A model generated the notes under the pieces. The model had not been told where the DNA came from and made no database searches. It was given only the letters and a program-made list of their open reading frames with translations. Positions 6,771 to 13,248 of a DNA stretch of 20,224 nt are shown one piece after another (positions within the stretch are counted from its first letter, which is position 1; each line of letters starts with the position of its first letter). Both the position numbers and the translations under genes were made by a program. The DNA is taken from contig JAZMZH010000187.1 in NCBI GenBank assembly GCA_045585875.1, positions 1 through 20,224 of the forward strand, written 5' to 3'. The DNA comes from JAVBQJ01 sp045585875 (GTDB lineage Bacteria > Verrucomicrobiota > Lentisphaeria > Victivallales > Victivallaceae).

Positions 6771-7613
6771 TCACTGACTCTGCCATGTCACCCCCACATC
6801 ATAAAGCATATTGGCGATATTATGAGTCATGCCGGAGGAGACCGCCTGCTCGCAGGCGCTGCTCAGGTAGAGCAAATTGCGGTCGAAATTCTCCGGTTTC
6901 ATGAGGACATGGTATTTTTTCGCGCCGCCCCGGTAGGTCATGTTGAAGCGGATGCTCTTCTCATCCACCGCGGTGACGCTGTATATGCCCAGTTCCGGAT
7001 AGCGGCTCCGGGCGGTGGCCAGCAACTCCAGCGCCGGCCGGAGTCTGGAGGTGTCGTCCCCCACCTGCCAGCCGCTCACGCCGGTCTCGATGACCGGCAG
7101 CTCGGAAACGTTGAACATGCAGAATCTCCGATCCATCAGCACCCCGTCGTCATCCACCAGGAGCGTGCTGCCCGAACTGTTGATGAAGGCTCTGGGGATG
7201 CGCTCGGTGATCTTCACGGAGAGGGAACCGGGGAACACCCGCTCCACCCGGGCGCTCTCGATGCTCGGGAATATCCGGGCAATCCAATGCCGGAGATCCC
7301 CGGGAGTGTCGGAAAAAATCGTGACCGGCACGCCCCTCCCCGCCTTTTCGGCCAGACGGACGCGGATCACGCGGGCCAGCTGTCTGGCGCCGTCGGCGCG
7401 TCCGAAGTAGCCGGTGCCCTCCACAACGATATTCTCCTCCTCCACCGCGAATCTCGGATTGCGCACGAAGAGATGCCTGTAGCCGAGGATGACCATATAA
7501 CGGCAGCCCAGAACGACCGCGGCCAGACCGATCAGCAGGATCGCCAGTCTGAGCCACACCCGGCGGCGCGACGCCCGGATGTCTTTATTGGAAAGGGTTT
7601 TCACACCCGCCAT
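6771..7613 (-). CDS. ftsQ: Cell division protein FtsQ (POTRA domain)
   Basis: 280 residues. A basic cytoplasmic N-terminus (residues 1-22) leads to one membrane helix (about 23-45). A POTRA-like region follows (about 58-130, F-A-V-E-E-E-N-I-V-V-E-G ... I-x-x-I-F-P-S-I-E-S-A-R-V-E-R-V-F-P-G-S-L-S-V-K-I-T-E-R-I-P-R-A), then an FtsQ-type beta domain with L-L-V-D-D-D-G-V-L-M. These are the hallmark elements of FtsQ/DivIB, the periplasmic scaffold that joins FtsB/FtsL in the divisome. The ATG at 7613 has GGAGGGAG eight bases upstream. The gene has its own promoter (7684-7712), and its neighbours are a decarboxylase and divergent queuosine genes rather than murC, ddl or ftsA, which is unusual. Confidence 0.87.
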   Translation of the reverse strand: MAGVKTLSNKDIRASRRRVWLRLAILLIGLAAVVLGCRYMVILGYRHLFVRNPRFAVEEENIVVEGTGYFGRADGARQLARVIRVRLAEKAGRGVPVTIFSDTPGDLRHWIARIFPSIESARVERVFPGSLSVKITERIPRAFINSSGSTLLVDDDGVLMDRRFCMFNVSELPVIETGVSGWQVGDDTSRLRPALELLATARSRYPELGIYSVTAVDEKSIRFNMTYRGGAKKYHVLMKPENFDRNLLYLSSACEQAVSSGMTHNIANMLYDVGVTWQSQ

Positions 7614-7683
7614 GCCGTCTCCCTCCGGGGATCCGCCCCGGGAAATCTCCGATTGAAACCAATTTCTTCACTGCACGGGCGAT

Positions 7684-7712
7684 AATATAGCACGGGGAAA
7701 AGTTTTTCGCAA
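7684..7712 (-). promoter_or_regulatory. Predicted promoter of ftsQ
   Basis: Minus strand: TTGCGA (7707-7712), 17-bp spacer, TATATT (7684-7689). The spacer contains CTTTTCCCCGTG, almost the same as in the promoter at 11343-11371. It lies back to back with the queD promoter. Confidence 0.68.
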
Positions 7713-7721
7713 TGATCCGCA

Positions 7722-7750
7722 TTGATTTTTTGCCATTTTATTGGTATATT
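7722..7750 (+). promoter_or_regulatory. Predicted promoter of the queD operon
   Basis: TTGATT (7722-7727), 17-bp spacer, TATATT (7745-7750). It leaves a leader of about 48 bases before queD, in which I see no preQ1 riboswitch signature. Confidence 0.65.
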
Positions 7751-7804
7751 ATAGCAGAAAAGCAATCCGAAAGTCCGGGACGAGATTATTTTAAGGAGAT
7801 CAGC

Positions 7805-8173
7805 ATGTACGAAATATCCATCGGGAAAAGTTTTTCCGCGGCTCATTCCCTGCGGGGCTACGACGGCAACTGCGCCTGCCTCCACGGTCACAACTGGCAG
7901 GTGACGGCGGTGCTGCAGGTCCGGGAGCTCGACGCCGTCGGCATCGCCTGCGACTTCAAGAAACTGAAGCGGGAGGTGGACGACATCATCGGCAGGTTCG
8001 ACCATGTGTGCCTCAACGACACCGAACCATTTACCGTCTGCAATCCCACCAGCGAAAACATCGCCAGAGTCATCTACGACGAACTTTCTGCGAGGATGAA
8101 TGACGGAAACGTGGCCGTATGCAGAGTGGAAGTAGCCGAGTCTCCCGGCAGCAAGGCGGCCTATTTTGCTTGA
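7805..8173 (+). CDS. queD: 6-carboxytetrahydropterin synthase QueD
   Basis: 122 residues from the ATG at 7805, chosen because AAGGAGAT (7793-7800) precedes it and because the longer in-frame extension from 7712 would run through the promoter. The PTPS-fold zinc ligands H14, H27 and H29 (AAHS, LHGHNW) and the catalytic Cys C23 four residues ahead of H27 are present, as are D-F-K-x-L-K, FDHVCLND, NPTSENIA and the VEVAESP strand with the conserved Glu. QueD turns 7,8-dihydroneopterin triphosphate into 6-carboxytetrahydropterin, the second step towards queuosine and other 7-deazapurines. The stop overlaps the queE start, so QueD and QueE, consecutive enzymes of the pathway, are translationally coupled. 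QueC and FolE are not in view. Confidence 0.95.
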   Translation: MYEISIGKSFSAAHSLRGYDGNCACLHGHNWQVTAVLQVRELDAVGIACDFKKLKREVDDIIGRFDHVCLNDTEPFTVCNPTSENIARVIYDELSARMNDGNVAVCRVEVAESPGSKAAYFA

Positions 8174-8807
8174 AATCTCCGAAACCTTTCTGAGCATCCA
8201 GGGCGAATCCACCCACGCGGGCAGGCCCTGCTTCTTCATCCGCCTGTCCGGATGCAACCTCCGGTGCGCCTGGTGTGATGCCCGATACGCCCTCCGGCCC
8301 TCCGGAAACTTCATCGAGCTCCGGGAGGCGGTGCGGCGCGCCGAGGAGTCGGGAGTGAAGCTGGCGGAAATCACCGGCGGAGAACCTCTGCTGCAGCCCG
8401 ACACCCCGCTTCTGGCCGCCGAACTCATGGCACGGGGCTTCACGGTGCTGGTGGAAACCAACGGCACGCTCCCCATCGACGTACTGCCGCCGGGAGTCAT
8501 CCGGATCGTGGACTGCAAGCCCCCCTCCAGCGGCATGGCCGAAGCCAACGATTTCGGAAATTTCAAACTCATGAACCGGCGCGACGAGCTGAAGTTCCCC
8601 ATCGCATCGCGGGAGGATTTCGACAACATGTGCCGGATCATCCGCCGGGAGCACCCGGAGCGTTACGCCGGAGCGATTCTGTGTTCGCCGGTGGCTCCGC
8701 TGCCGCCGGCAAAGCTGGCGGAATGGCTGCTGGCCGAAAAACCGCCCGAAGTCAGAATGCAGCTCCAGATGCATAAGGTCCTCTGGGGGGAAAATACAAG
8801 ATTGTGA
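8166..8807 (+). CDS. queE: 7-carboxy-7-deazaguanine synthase QueE (radical SAM)
   Basis: 213 residues starting at TTG 8166, inside the last codons of queD; the opening L-E-I-S-E-T-F-x-S-I-Q-G-E-S matches QueE N-termini, and no ATG is available nearby. The radical SAM cluster is C30-x3-C34-x2-C37 (GCNLRCAWCD), followed by the SAM-binding E-I-T-G-G-E-P-L-L and the E-T-N-G-T motif, then D-C-K-P-P-S-S-G-M. The enzyme rearranges 6-carboxytetrahydropterin, the product of QueD, to 7-carboxy-7-deazaguanine. The ribosome site is weak (AAGGCGG), which fits coupling to queD. The next gene begins eight bases after the stop. Confidence 0.93.
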   Translation: MLEISETFLSIQGESTHAGRPCFFIRLSGCNLRCAWCDARYALRPSGNFIELREAVRRAEESGVKLAEITGGEPLLQPDTPLLAAELMARGFTVLVETNGTLPIDVLPPGVIRIVDCKPPSSGMAEANDFGNFKLMNRRDELKFPIASREDFDNMCRIIRREHPERYAGAILCSPVAPLPPAKLAEWLLAEKPPEVRMQLQMHKVLWGENTRL

Positions 8808-8815
8808 GGTAAAAA

Positions 8816-9226
8816 ATGAAAAAGTCTCTCTCGATTCTGATGCCTGTGCTCCTGCTGGCCGCAGGAGGCTGCGCCCGCTGCGGCAACATGGTGCTGACCG
8901 CCGACGACGCCGGGAAAAACTGTGATTTCCAGGCCTCCGGGGATCGATGCGTGGAGATCCGGCTGGCCGCCAATCCCACCACCGGATTTCAATGGGAATT
9001 CACCGTGGAGGGGGATGCCGTCGCCGTGACCGGAGAGGAGTACCGCACCCGAAAAGGCGGCGAAGAGCTATGCGGAGCGGGCGGCGTGACCACGCTGACC
9101 CTCTCCCCGGTGCGGAACGGCTCCGGCAAGGTCATCGCCAGATACCTCCGCCCCTGGGAAAAGGATATCGAACCCGCCGATTCCCTCTTCTGGGAAATTT
9201 CGGTCACCGGGATGCCGGAGGAGTAA
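8816..9226 (+). CDS. Chagasin-family (I42) cysteine-protease inhibitor, putative lipoprotein
   Basis: 136 residues. An N-terminal signal (MKKSLSILMPVLLLAAGG-C19) ends in a lipobox-like A-A-G-G-C, so it is probably a lipoprotein. The mature part has the three loops that define chagasin inhibitors: NPTTGFQW (53-60), the G-x-G-G loop (87-90, followed by V-T-T-L-T-L), and RPW (112-114). These loops plug the active site of papain-like proteases (family C1). GAGGT upstream overlaps the queE stop, so it belongs to the queD-queE transcript. The last 23 bp overlap the convergent ABC transporter gene. The target protease, host-derived or its own, is unknown; no C1 protease is in the window. Confidence 0.85.
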   Translation: MKKSLSILMPVLLLAAGGCARCGNMVLTADDAGKNCDFQASGDRCVEIRLAANPTTGFQWEFTVEGDAVAVTGEEYRTRKGGEELCGAGGVTTLTLSPVRNGSGKVIARYLRPWEKDIEPADSLFWEISVTGMPEE

Positions 9227-10907
9227 GCCGGACCACCCGGCCGCAGCGGTCCAGCGAACTCTTGCGGTGGGCGATCACCAGCATGGTGACGCAGCCCCGG
9301 AGGACCTCCAGCGCATCGCCGAAAGCCTCCTCCGTGTCGCTGTCCAAAGCGCTGGTCGCCTCGTCCAGGATCAGCAGCGAGGGGCGGCGGTACAGCGCCC
9401 TCGCGATGGCGATGCGCTGACGCTGTCCGCCGGACAGCCGGGCGCCGCGGTCGCCGAAGCAGTGCCCGATCCCCTCCGGCAGGCTCTTCACGAACTCCTC
9501 CAGCTGGGCCTGTCGAATCACCTCGGTCAGCAGTTCATGATCCACCTCCTCCGGCTCGACGCCGAAGGCGATGTTGGCGGCGAGGGTGTCGTTCAGGATC
9601 CCCACCTCCTGGGGCACGATGCCGATCAGCCGCCGCCACCCCGCCGGATTTTCCGACACCGGGCGGCCGTCGGCCTCGATGCTGCCGGCGTCGGGCGTCA
9701 GCAGGCCGGTGATCAGATTCACCAGGGTGCTCTTGCCGCAGCCGGAAGCTCCGGCAATGCCCACGCACTCGCCTGCGCCGCAGGAAAAGTTGAAATCCCG
9801 GAAGACCTGCACCCGCCCGTCATAGGCGAAGTCGAGATGCCTGATCTCCAGACCCCGGCGCAGGCTCATGGCCGGCCCCCGTTCCGTCTCCTCTTCCCGT
9901 TCGGCCAGGAGCTCGGGCACGATTTCGTCGATGACCGCCTGCTGCTGGCGGAGCCGCACCAGATTGTATCCCAACCGGGAAAAGGCGGGCAGCAGCCGGG
10001 TCATGACCGCGACCAGCATGGTAAAGGTGAGAATGATTTCCCCGGGCTCCTGCCCCCGCAGGATCAGAAACGCGAAGATCCCCGCCGCCAGAATGACCGT
10101 GATATTTTCCAGTCCCACCCGGGGCATGTGTCCGCAGGTGAAGATGCCGTTCAGCAATCCGGCCGAACGGACGGCGGAGGAGGCGTAGCGGCGGATGAAG
10201 TAGTTTTCGCTGCCGGAACTTTTGATGTACTTCAAATCGTCCAGCGCCGCGAAACGCACCCTGGCCGCTTCGTTTCCCTCCTCCACCAGCCTGCGTCCCA
10301 GACGGCGCTGACCGGCGCGGAGGATCAGATAAATGGCCCCCGAAATCCCCCCCATGGTGACGATGCTGATCAGAGTGACGGCGGGCAGAAACACCATCAG
10401 GGCGGCGGTGAGCACCGCGATCACCGCCGCATCGGTGAGCACCAGCAGGGCGCAGAGGAAACCGTCGGAGCAGAAAAGCTGCACCCGTCCGAGATTGTTG
10501 TTCAGGACGGCGACGGAATTTTTGAGATTCAGCGCGTAAGGGGTCAGGAGATAGTTGCGGAACAGCCGGGTTTCAAAATCGGCCTGCTTCCTGTAGATCA
10601 GCCGGGACTGGAGATAGACCAGCAGCAGTTCGAAAAGACCCTTCAGGAAAAAAAACACCGCCACGCAGACCAGCGCGGCTATGACAAACTCCTCCGGCGT
10701 TTCAAATCCGCACCGTGCGCATATCTCCGCCGCGACGCCCCGCGCCATGAGTTCCGGGTCCAGAAAAACCGCCGCCCCCGAAACCAGCACCCCCAGCCCG
10801 ACGATCTCCAGCAGCGCCCCGGCCACCATCATCACGAAAAGTCCGGCCAAACGGATTTTTTCCCGGCGGGTCAGCAGCAGGCGCAGGATGGACAGGATAT
10901 GCAGCAT
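9204..10907 (-). CDS. ABC exporter half-transporter, PglK/MsbA-like (fused TMD-NBD)
   Basis: 567 residues. An N-terminal exporter membrane domain (six helices within about 20-320) is fused to an ATPase with Walker A GASGCGKST (385-393), the Q-loop in GIVPQEVGILNDT, signature LSGGQRQ (491-497), Walker B LLILDEATSALD, and the switch His of VIAHR (H547). All catalytic residues are intact. The opening (L-L-T-R-R-E-K-I-R-L ... G-A-L-L-E-I-V-G-L-G-V-L) resembles PglK-type flippases of lipid-linked oligosaccharides more than MsbA, but a lipid or peptide exporter is also possible. The ATG at 10907 lies four bases after the stop of a small lipoprotein gene, so the two are co-transcribed from the promoter at 11343-11371. 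The 3' end overlaps the convergent chagasin gene by 23 bp. Confidence 0.85.
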   Translation of the reverse strand: MLHILSILRLLLTRREKIRLAGLFVMMVAGALLEIVGLGVLVSGAAVFLDPELMARGVAAEICARCGFETPEEFVIAALVCVAVFFFLKGLFELLLVYLQSRLIYRKQADFETRLFRNYLLTPYALNLKNSVAVLNNNLGRVQLFCSDGFLCALLVLTDAAVIAVLTAALMVFLPAVTLISIVTMGGISGAIYLILRAGQRRLGRRLVEEGNEAARVRFAALDDLKYIKSSGSENYFIRRYASSAVRSAGLLNGIFTCGHMPRVGLENITVILAAGIFAFLILRGQEPGEIILTFTMLVAVMTRLLPAFSRLGYNLVRLRQQQAVIDEIVPELLAEREEETERGPAMSLRRGLEIRHLDFAYDGRVQVFRDFNFSCGAGECVGIAGASGCGKSTLVNLITGLLTPDAGSIEADGRPVSENPAGWRRLIGIVPQEVGILNDTLAANIAFGVEPEEVDHELLTEVIRQAQLEEFVKSLPEGIGHCFGDRGARLSGGQRQRIAIARALYRRPSLLILDEATSALDSDTEEAFGDALEVLRGCVTMLVIAHRKSSLDRCGRVVRLTPPASR

Positions 10908-10911
10908 GATT

Positions 10912-11319
10912 TCAGAAGCTGTCCAGCGCGGCGATCAATTCGTGCTTCAGGGAATTCTTTTCGTAGCCGATGACGATAAAGGAGCCGTTGACCAGCACCG
11001 GATATTTGTTGCCGTGAATGTAGATGAAGCCGTTTTCGACCGCGAAATCCATCTTTTTGCTGTCGTCGGTACGCTTCAGATCATAGCGGTAGATGCCGAT
11101 CTCATTGGGATTGTCCCTGAACTTCACCGCCACGGCCTCCCGGGCTCCGATGATGTCGGCGTTGGTCAACTGGACGCTCTCCACCGGGATTCCCGAGGCC
11201 GCCAGATGATCCAGCAGCTCGCGAATGTCCGCGGAGTTGTTCTGACGCTGCACATAACAGCCTGACATCACCATCGCCGCCGCCGCCGCAATTCCGACAA
11301 GGACTCTTTTGAAATTCAT
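10912..11319 (-). CDS. Small putative lipoprotein of unknown function
   Basis: 135 residues from the ATG at 11319 (GGAGG six bases upstream). The signal peptide (MNFKRVLVGIAAAAAMVMSG) ends at C21 in a lipobox-like M-S-G-C. The mature part, with D-I-R-E-L-L-D-H-L-A-A-S-G-I-P-V-E-S-V-Q-L-T, then I-G-I-Y-R-Y-D-L-K-R, then F-I-Y-I-H-G-N-K-Y-P-V-L-V-N-G-S-F-I-V-I-G-Y-E, looks like a compact alpha/beta domain; I do not recognise the family. It is the first gene of a two-gene operon with the ABC exporter, four bases apart, so it may be an envelope partner of that transporter. It is divergent from mraZ. The in-frame extension upstream to 11352 would run through the leader and is rejected. Confidence 0.75.
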   Translation of the reverse strand: MNFKRVLVGIAAAAAMVMSGCYVQRQNNSADIRELLDHLAASGIPVESVQLTNADIIGAREAVAVKFRDNPNEIGIYRYDLKRTDDSKKMDFAVENGFIYIHGNKYPVLVNGSFIVIGYEKNSLKHELIAALDSF

Positions 11320-11342
11320 GATCCGCCTCCATTTTACATCTA

Positions 11343-11371
11343 AATATACCACGGGAAAACGCTTCTCGCAA
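11343..11371 (-). promoter_or_regulatory. Predicted promoter of the lipoprotein-ABC exporter operon
   Basis: Minus strand: TTGCGA (11366-11371), 17-bp spacer, TATATT (11343-11348). The spacer shares TTTTCCCGTG with the ftsQ promoter. The short leader of about 17 bases includes the GGAGG ribosome site. Confidence 0.7.
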
Positions 11372-11410
11372 AAAATTTCCGTTTTTTTTGGGAAAAATGC
11401 CGTTTTTTAT

Positions 11411-11438
11411 TTGACTTTGGAAAAATTTGGAATAAATT
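11411..11438 (+). promoter_or_regulatory. Predicted promoter of mraZ
   Basis: TTGACT (11411-11416) and TAAATT (11433-11438) are spaced by 16 bp. The -10 box lies inside the phased TTGGAA repeats, so binding there would block the promoter. Confidence 0.55.
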
Positions 11439-11462
11439 GGAATAAAAAGATCTTTATTGGGA
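11417..11462 (+). promoter_or_regulatory. Probable MraZ operator: TTGG(A/G)A direct repeats on a 10-bp grid
   Basis: TTGGAA begins at 11417, 11427 and 11437, and TTGGGA at 11457; only the 11447 slot is missing. MraZ proteins are known to bind TGGGN direct repeats separated by five bases, that is every 10 bp, in their own promoter. The arrangement here, directly over the -10 box of mraZ, fits autoregulation. Confidence 0.72.
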
Positions 11463-11506
11463 TAAAAAACGCCTTTTTACGGCAGAAAGAAACGGCGGCG
11501 AATAAT

Positions 11507-11989
11507 ATGCCGGCATTTTGCGGCCAGGATGATTGTCTGCTTGACGCCAACGGACGGCTGAAACTGAGTCCCCGGCTGCTGGAGGATTTTCAGCAGGCTT
11601 CCGCGGGCCGGGTGGTGCTCCGCTGTCTGCCGGAGGGGGCGATCGGGGTTTACCCCCCGGAGGTCTTTGAAAGGATGCGTCAGGCCGAATCCGGCATCGC
11701 CGCCGCCGGAGAAAGTCTGTTGAGCCGTCGCCGGATGCGCATGTTCGGCGCCTTCAGCGAGGACGCCAGGATCTCGCCGCAGGGCCGGATCACGGTGCCC
11801 CCGCCCTTCCGGGAGCACGCCGGTCTGAGGCCCGGAGAGGACATCTGCGTGATCGGCGTGGAGATCGGCGCGGAAATCTGGTCGCGCAAGGCGTGGATCG
11901 CCGAGCGTGAAATACTGAAACAGCATTGGGAAGCCCGCGGTGAAGCCGAAATGGCAGGCGACATCGCCAACCTGAGAGGTTCATCATGA
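11507..11989 (+). CDS. mraZ: MraZ-like transcriptional regulator
   Basis: 160 residues from the ATG at 11507. It has the two-repeat AbrB-like MraZ layout: F-C-G-Q-D-D-x-x-L-D13-A-N-G-R17-L-x-L-S-P-R in the first half, with V-Y-P-P-E-V-F; and F-S-E-D-A-R-I-S-P-Q-G-R94-I-T-V-P, ending with V-I-G-V-E-I-G-A-E-I-W in the second. The first DxxxR motif is intact; in the second the Asp is replaced (S90-P-Q-G-R94). MraZ represses the division/cell-wall operon in E. coli. Here it is followed not by rsmH/mraW but by a 73-residue exported protein. The longer in-frame extension from 11309 would run through the promoter and operator, so 11507 is preferred, though the ribosome site (GGCGGCG) is weak. Operator-like repeats upstream support the call. 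Confidence 0.82.
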   Translation: MPAFCGQDDCLLDANGRLKLSPRLLEDFQQASAGRVVLRCLPEGAIGVYPPEVFERMRQAESGIAAAGESLLSRRRMRMFGAFSEDARISPQGRITVPPPFREHAGLRPGEDICVIGVEIGAEIWSRKAWIAEREILKQHWEARGEAEMAGDIANLRGSS

Positions 11990-12207
11990 AAAACATTTTT
12001 TCAACCGGAAAGCTCCTGACCGCGGTCCTCGGCATGACCGCCCTCTTCCTCCTGGGCAGCGTCGGCGAGGCAAAAACCCGCCCCCTCCCCGCGGAGGGAG
12101 CCGAAGAGGCCGCCGCCATCGCTTCTGAAATGGATTCCGCATGGAGTGAGCTGGCTGCCTCCGATCCCTGTCTGGTGCTGGAGGCCGTGGCGATCTCGGG
12201 CAGATAG
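11986..12207 (+). CDS. Small exported protein of unknown function, coupled to mraZ
   Basis: 73 residues. The ATG overlaps the mraZ stop (ATGA), with GAGAGGT just upstream. The N-terminus is a clear signal peptide (K2-N ... L-L-T-A-V-L-G-M-T-A-L-F-L-L-G-S-V-G-E-A) with likely cleavage near residue 28, leaving about 45 acidic, Ala-rich residues with one Cys. I do not recognise it. It occupies the place where rsmH normally follows mraZ, but shows neither methyltransferase nor FtsL-like coiled-coil features. TCTTTTTT follows the stop without a clear hairpin. Confidence 0.6.
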   Translation: MKNIFSTGKLLTAVLGMTALFLLGSVGEAKTRPLPAEGAEEAAAIASEMDSAWSELAASDPCLVLEAVAISGR

Positions 12208-12238
12208 GTCTTTTTTCGGGGATGGAGCCCGCCGTCTC

Positions 12239-12267
12239 TTGACAAAAGTCCCGGAGAGCCGTATATT
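12239..12267 (+). promoter_or_regulatory. Predicted promoter of the PHP-domain gene
   Basis: TTGACA (12239-12244, perfect -35), 17-bp spacer, TATATT (12262-12267). Transcription would begin near 12274, just before a 12-bp inverted repeat, leaving a leader of about 74 bases. Confidence 0.75.
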
Positions 12268-12277
12268 ACCGTAATGT

Positions 12278-12314
12278 TTTCGATCCGTCACCGTATCCGC
12301 GGGACGGATCGAAA
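12278..12314 (+). promoter_or_regulatory. Perfect 12-bp inverted repeat in the PHP-gene leader (operator or RNA hairpin)
   Basis: TTTCGATCCGTC (12278-12289) and GACGGATCGAAA (12303-12314) are perfect complements around a 13-base loop. It starts a few bases after the predicted transcription start and is followed by no U tract, so it is not a terminator. Confidence 0.7.
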
Positions 12315-12347
12315 CGTACATGCGGCAATCAAACCAAGGACTCTCTC

Positions 12348-13238
12348 ATGAATTCGATTGATTTCTACGGCCGGAAACTGAACACCTATCGCGCGGCCCT
12401 GCACAACCACACCACCAATTCCGACGGCGCCTTCACCCCGGACGAACTCATCGGGCGCTACCGGGAGCTCGGTTTTGACGCCGTGGCATTTTCCGACCAC
12501 CGAAAGGTGAACCGGATCTCCGATTACGACGGCCGGGGCATGACCCTGATTTGCGGCGCGGAAATGCACCCGGAGGGGCCGAGAGGACTGCTCTGGCACA
12601 TGCTGGCGCTGGGGCTCCCGGAGGATTTCCTCCTCGACAATCAGGCTCCGGCCCAGGAGCAGCTGAGTGCGGCGACGGCGGCGGGCGCGGCGGTCTTCGC
12701 GGCCCATCCCTACTGGTCGCTGATCCGCTCGGGGGACATCGAGGCGCTGAAAGGCTTCTCCGGCATCGAAGTCTACAACTCCAGCTGCCGCTATATCGGC
12801 AAGGAATTCAGTATGGAGGCATGGGACGAACTCCTCACAGGCGGCGGACATTATACCGCTCTGGCCACGGACGACACCCACGGCAACTGTGAAATCGGTC
12901 ACGGCTGGACCGAGATATGCGCCGAAGAGAACACCCCGGAAGCCCTGCTCAAGGCGCTGAAAAAGGGGGATTTCTACGCCACCAACGGCCCGGTCATCCG
13001 CCGGCTGAGCTGGGAAAACAACGTCTTTGAAGCGGAGTTCTCGGAGGTGGCGGACGCGTGTCTCCTCAGCGACACCTGGTTCGGCTGGCGTGACCGAAAC
13101 GAAACCGCCCCCGGGCCGATCCGCTCCCTCCGGGTGGAGATCCCGGATCTGACGGGGAAGACCTATCTGCGCTTGCAGATCAAGGATGCCGCCGGGCGCT
13201 ACGCCTGGAGCAACCCGGTTTTTCTCACCGCGAAGTAA
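12348..13238 (+). CDS. PHP-domain metal-dependent phosphoesterase
   Basis: 296 residues. It carries the PHP metal-binding motifs in order: H19-N-H21 followed by S-D-G, S-D50-H51, the Glu of G-A-E72-M-H, H84, A-H120-P-Y-W, and A-T-D175-D-T-H178-G. These residues normally bind two or three metal ions for phosphate ester hydrolysis. The C-terminal 80 residues (S-L-R-V-E-I-P-D-L ... Y-L-R-L-Q-I-K-D-A-A-G-R-Y-A-W-S-N-P) look like the beta-sandwich tail seen in free-standing PHP proteins that are often called CehA/McbA-like; the substrate cannot be told. The ATG at 12348 follows AAGGAC. It is monocistronic: its own promoter lies upstream, and a convergent transporter gene ends 10 bp downstream with no terminator between. 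Confidence 0.82.
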   Translation: MNSIDFYGRKLNTYRAALHNHTTNSDGAFTPDELIGRYRELGFDAVAFSDHRKVNRISDYDGRGMTLICGAEMHPEGPRGLLWHMLALGLPEDFLLDNQAPAQEQLSAATAAGAAVFAAHPYWSLIRSGDIEALKGFSGIEVYNSSCRYIGKEFSMEAWDELLTGGGHYTALATDDTHGNCEIGHGWTEICAEENTPEALLKALKKGDFYATNGPVIRRLSWENNVFEAEFSEVADACLLSDTWFGWRDRNETAPGPIRSLRVEIPDLTGKTYLRLQIKDAAGRYAWSNPVFLTAK

Positions 13239-13248
13239 TCCCGCTTCC

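Noticed and set aside
7751..7804. PreQ1 riboswitch in the queD leader
   Set aside because: The 54-base leader lacks the short C-rich loop and A-rich tail of preQ1-I and is too short for preQ1-II.
7601..8641. A 346-codon minus-strand frame across the ftsQ-queD intergenic region and queD/queE
   Set aside because: It crosses two divergent promoters and lies antisense to well-supported queD and queE.
9267..10973. A 568-codon plus-strand frame opposite the ABC exporter
   Set aside because: Same reason: no recognisable domain, composition of an antisense shadow; the exporter on the minus strand has all ABC motifs.
11986..12207. FtsL encoded after mraZ
   Set aside because: The N-terminus is a cleavable signal peptide and no coiled coil follows; it does not fit FtsL.
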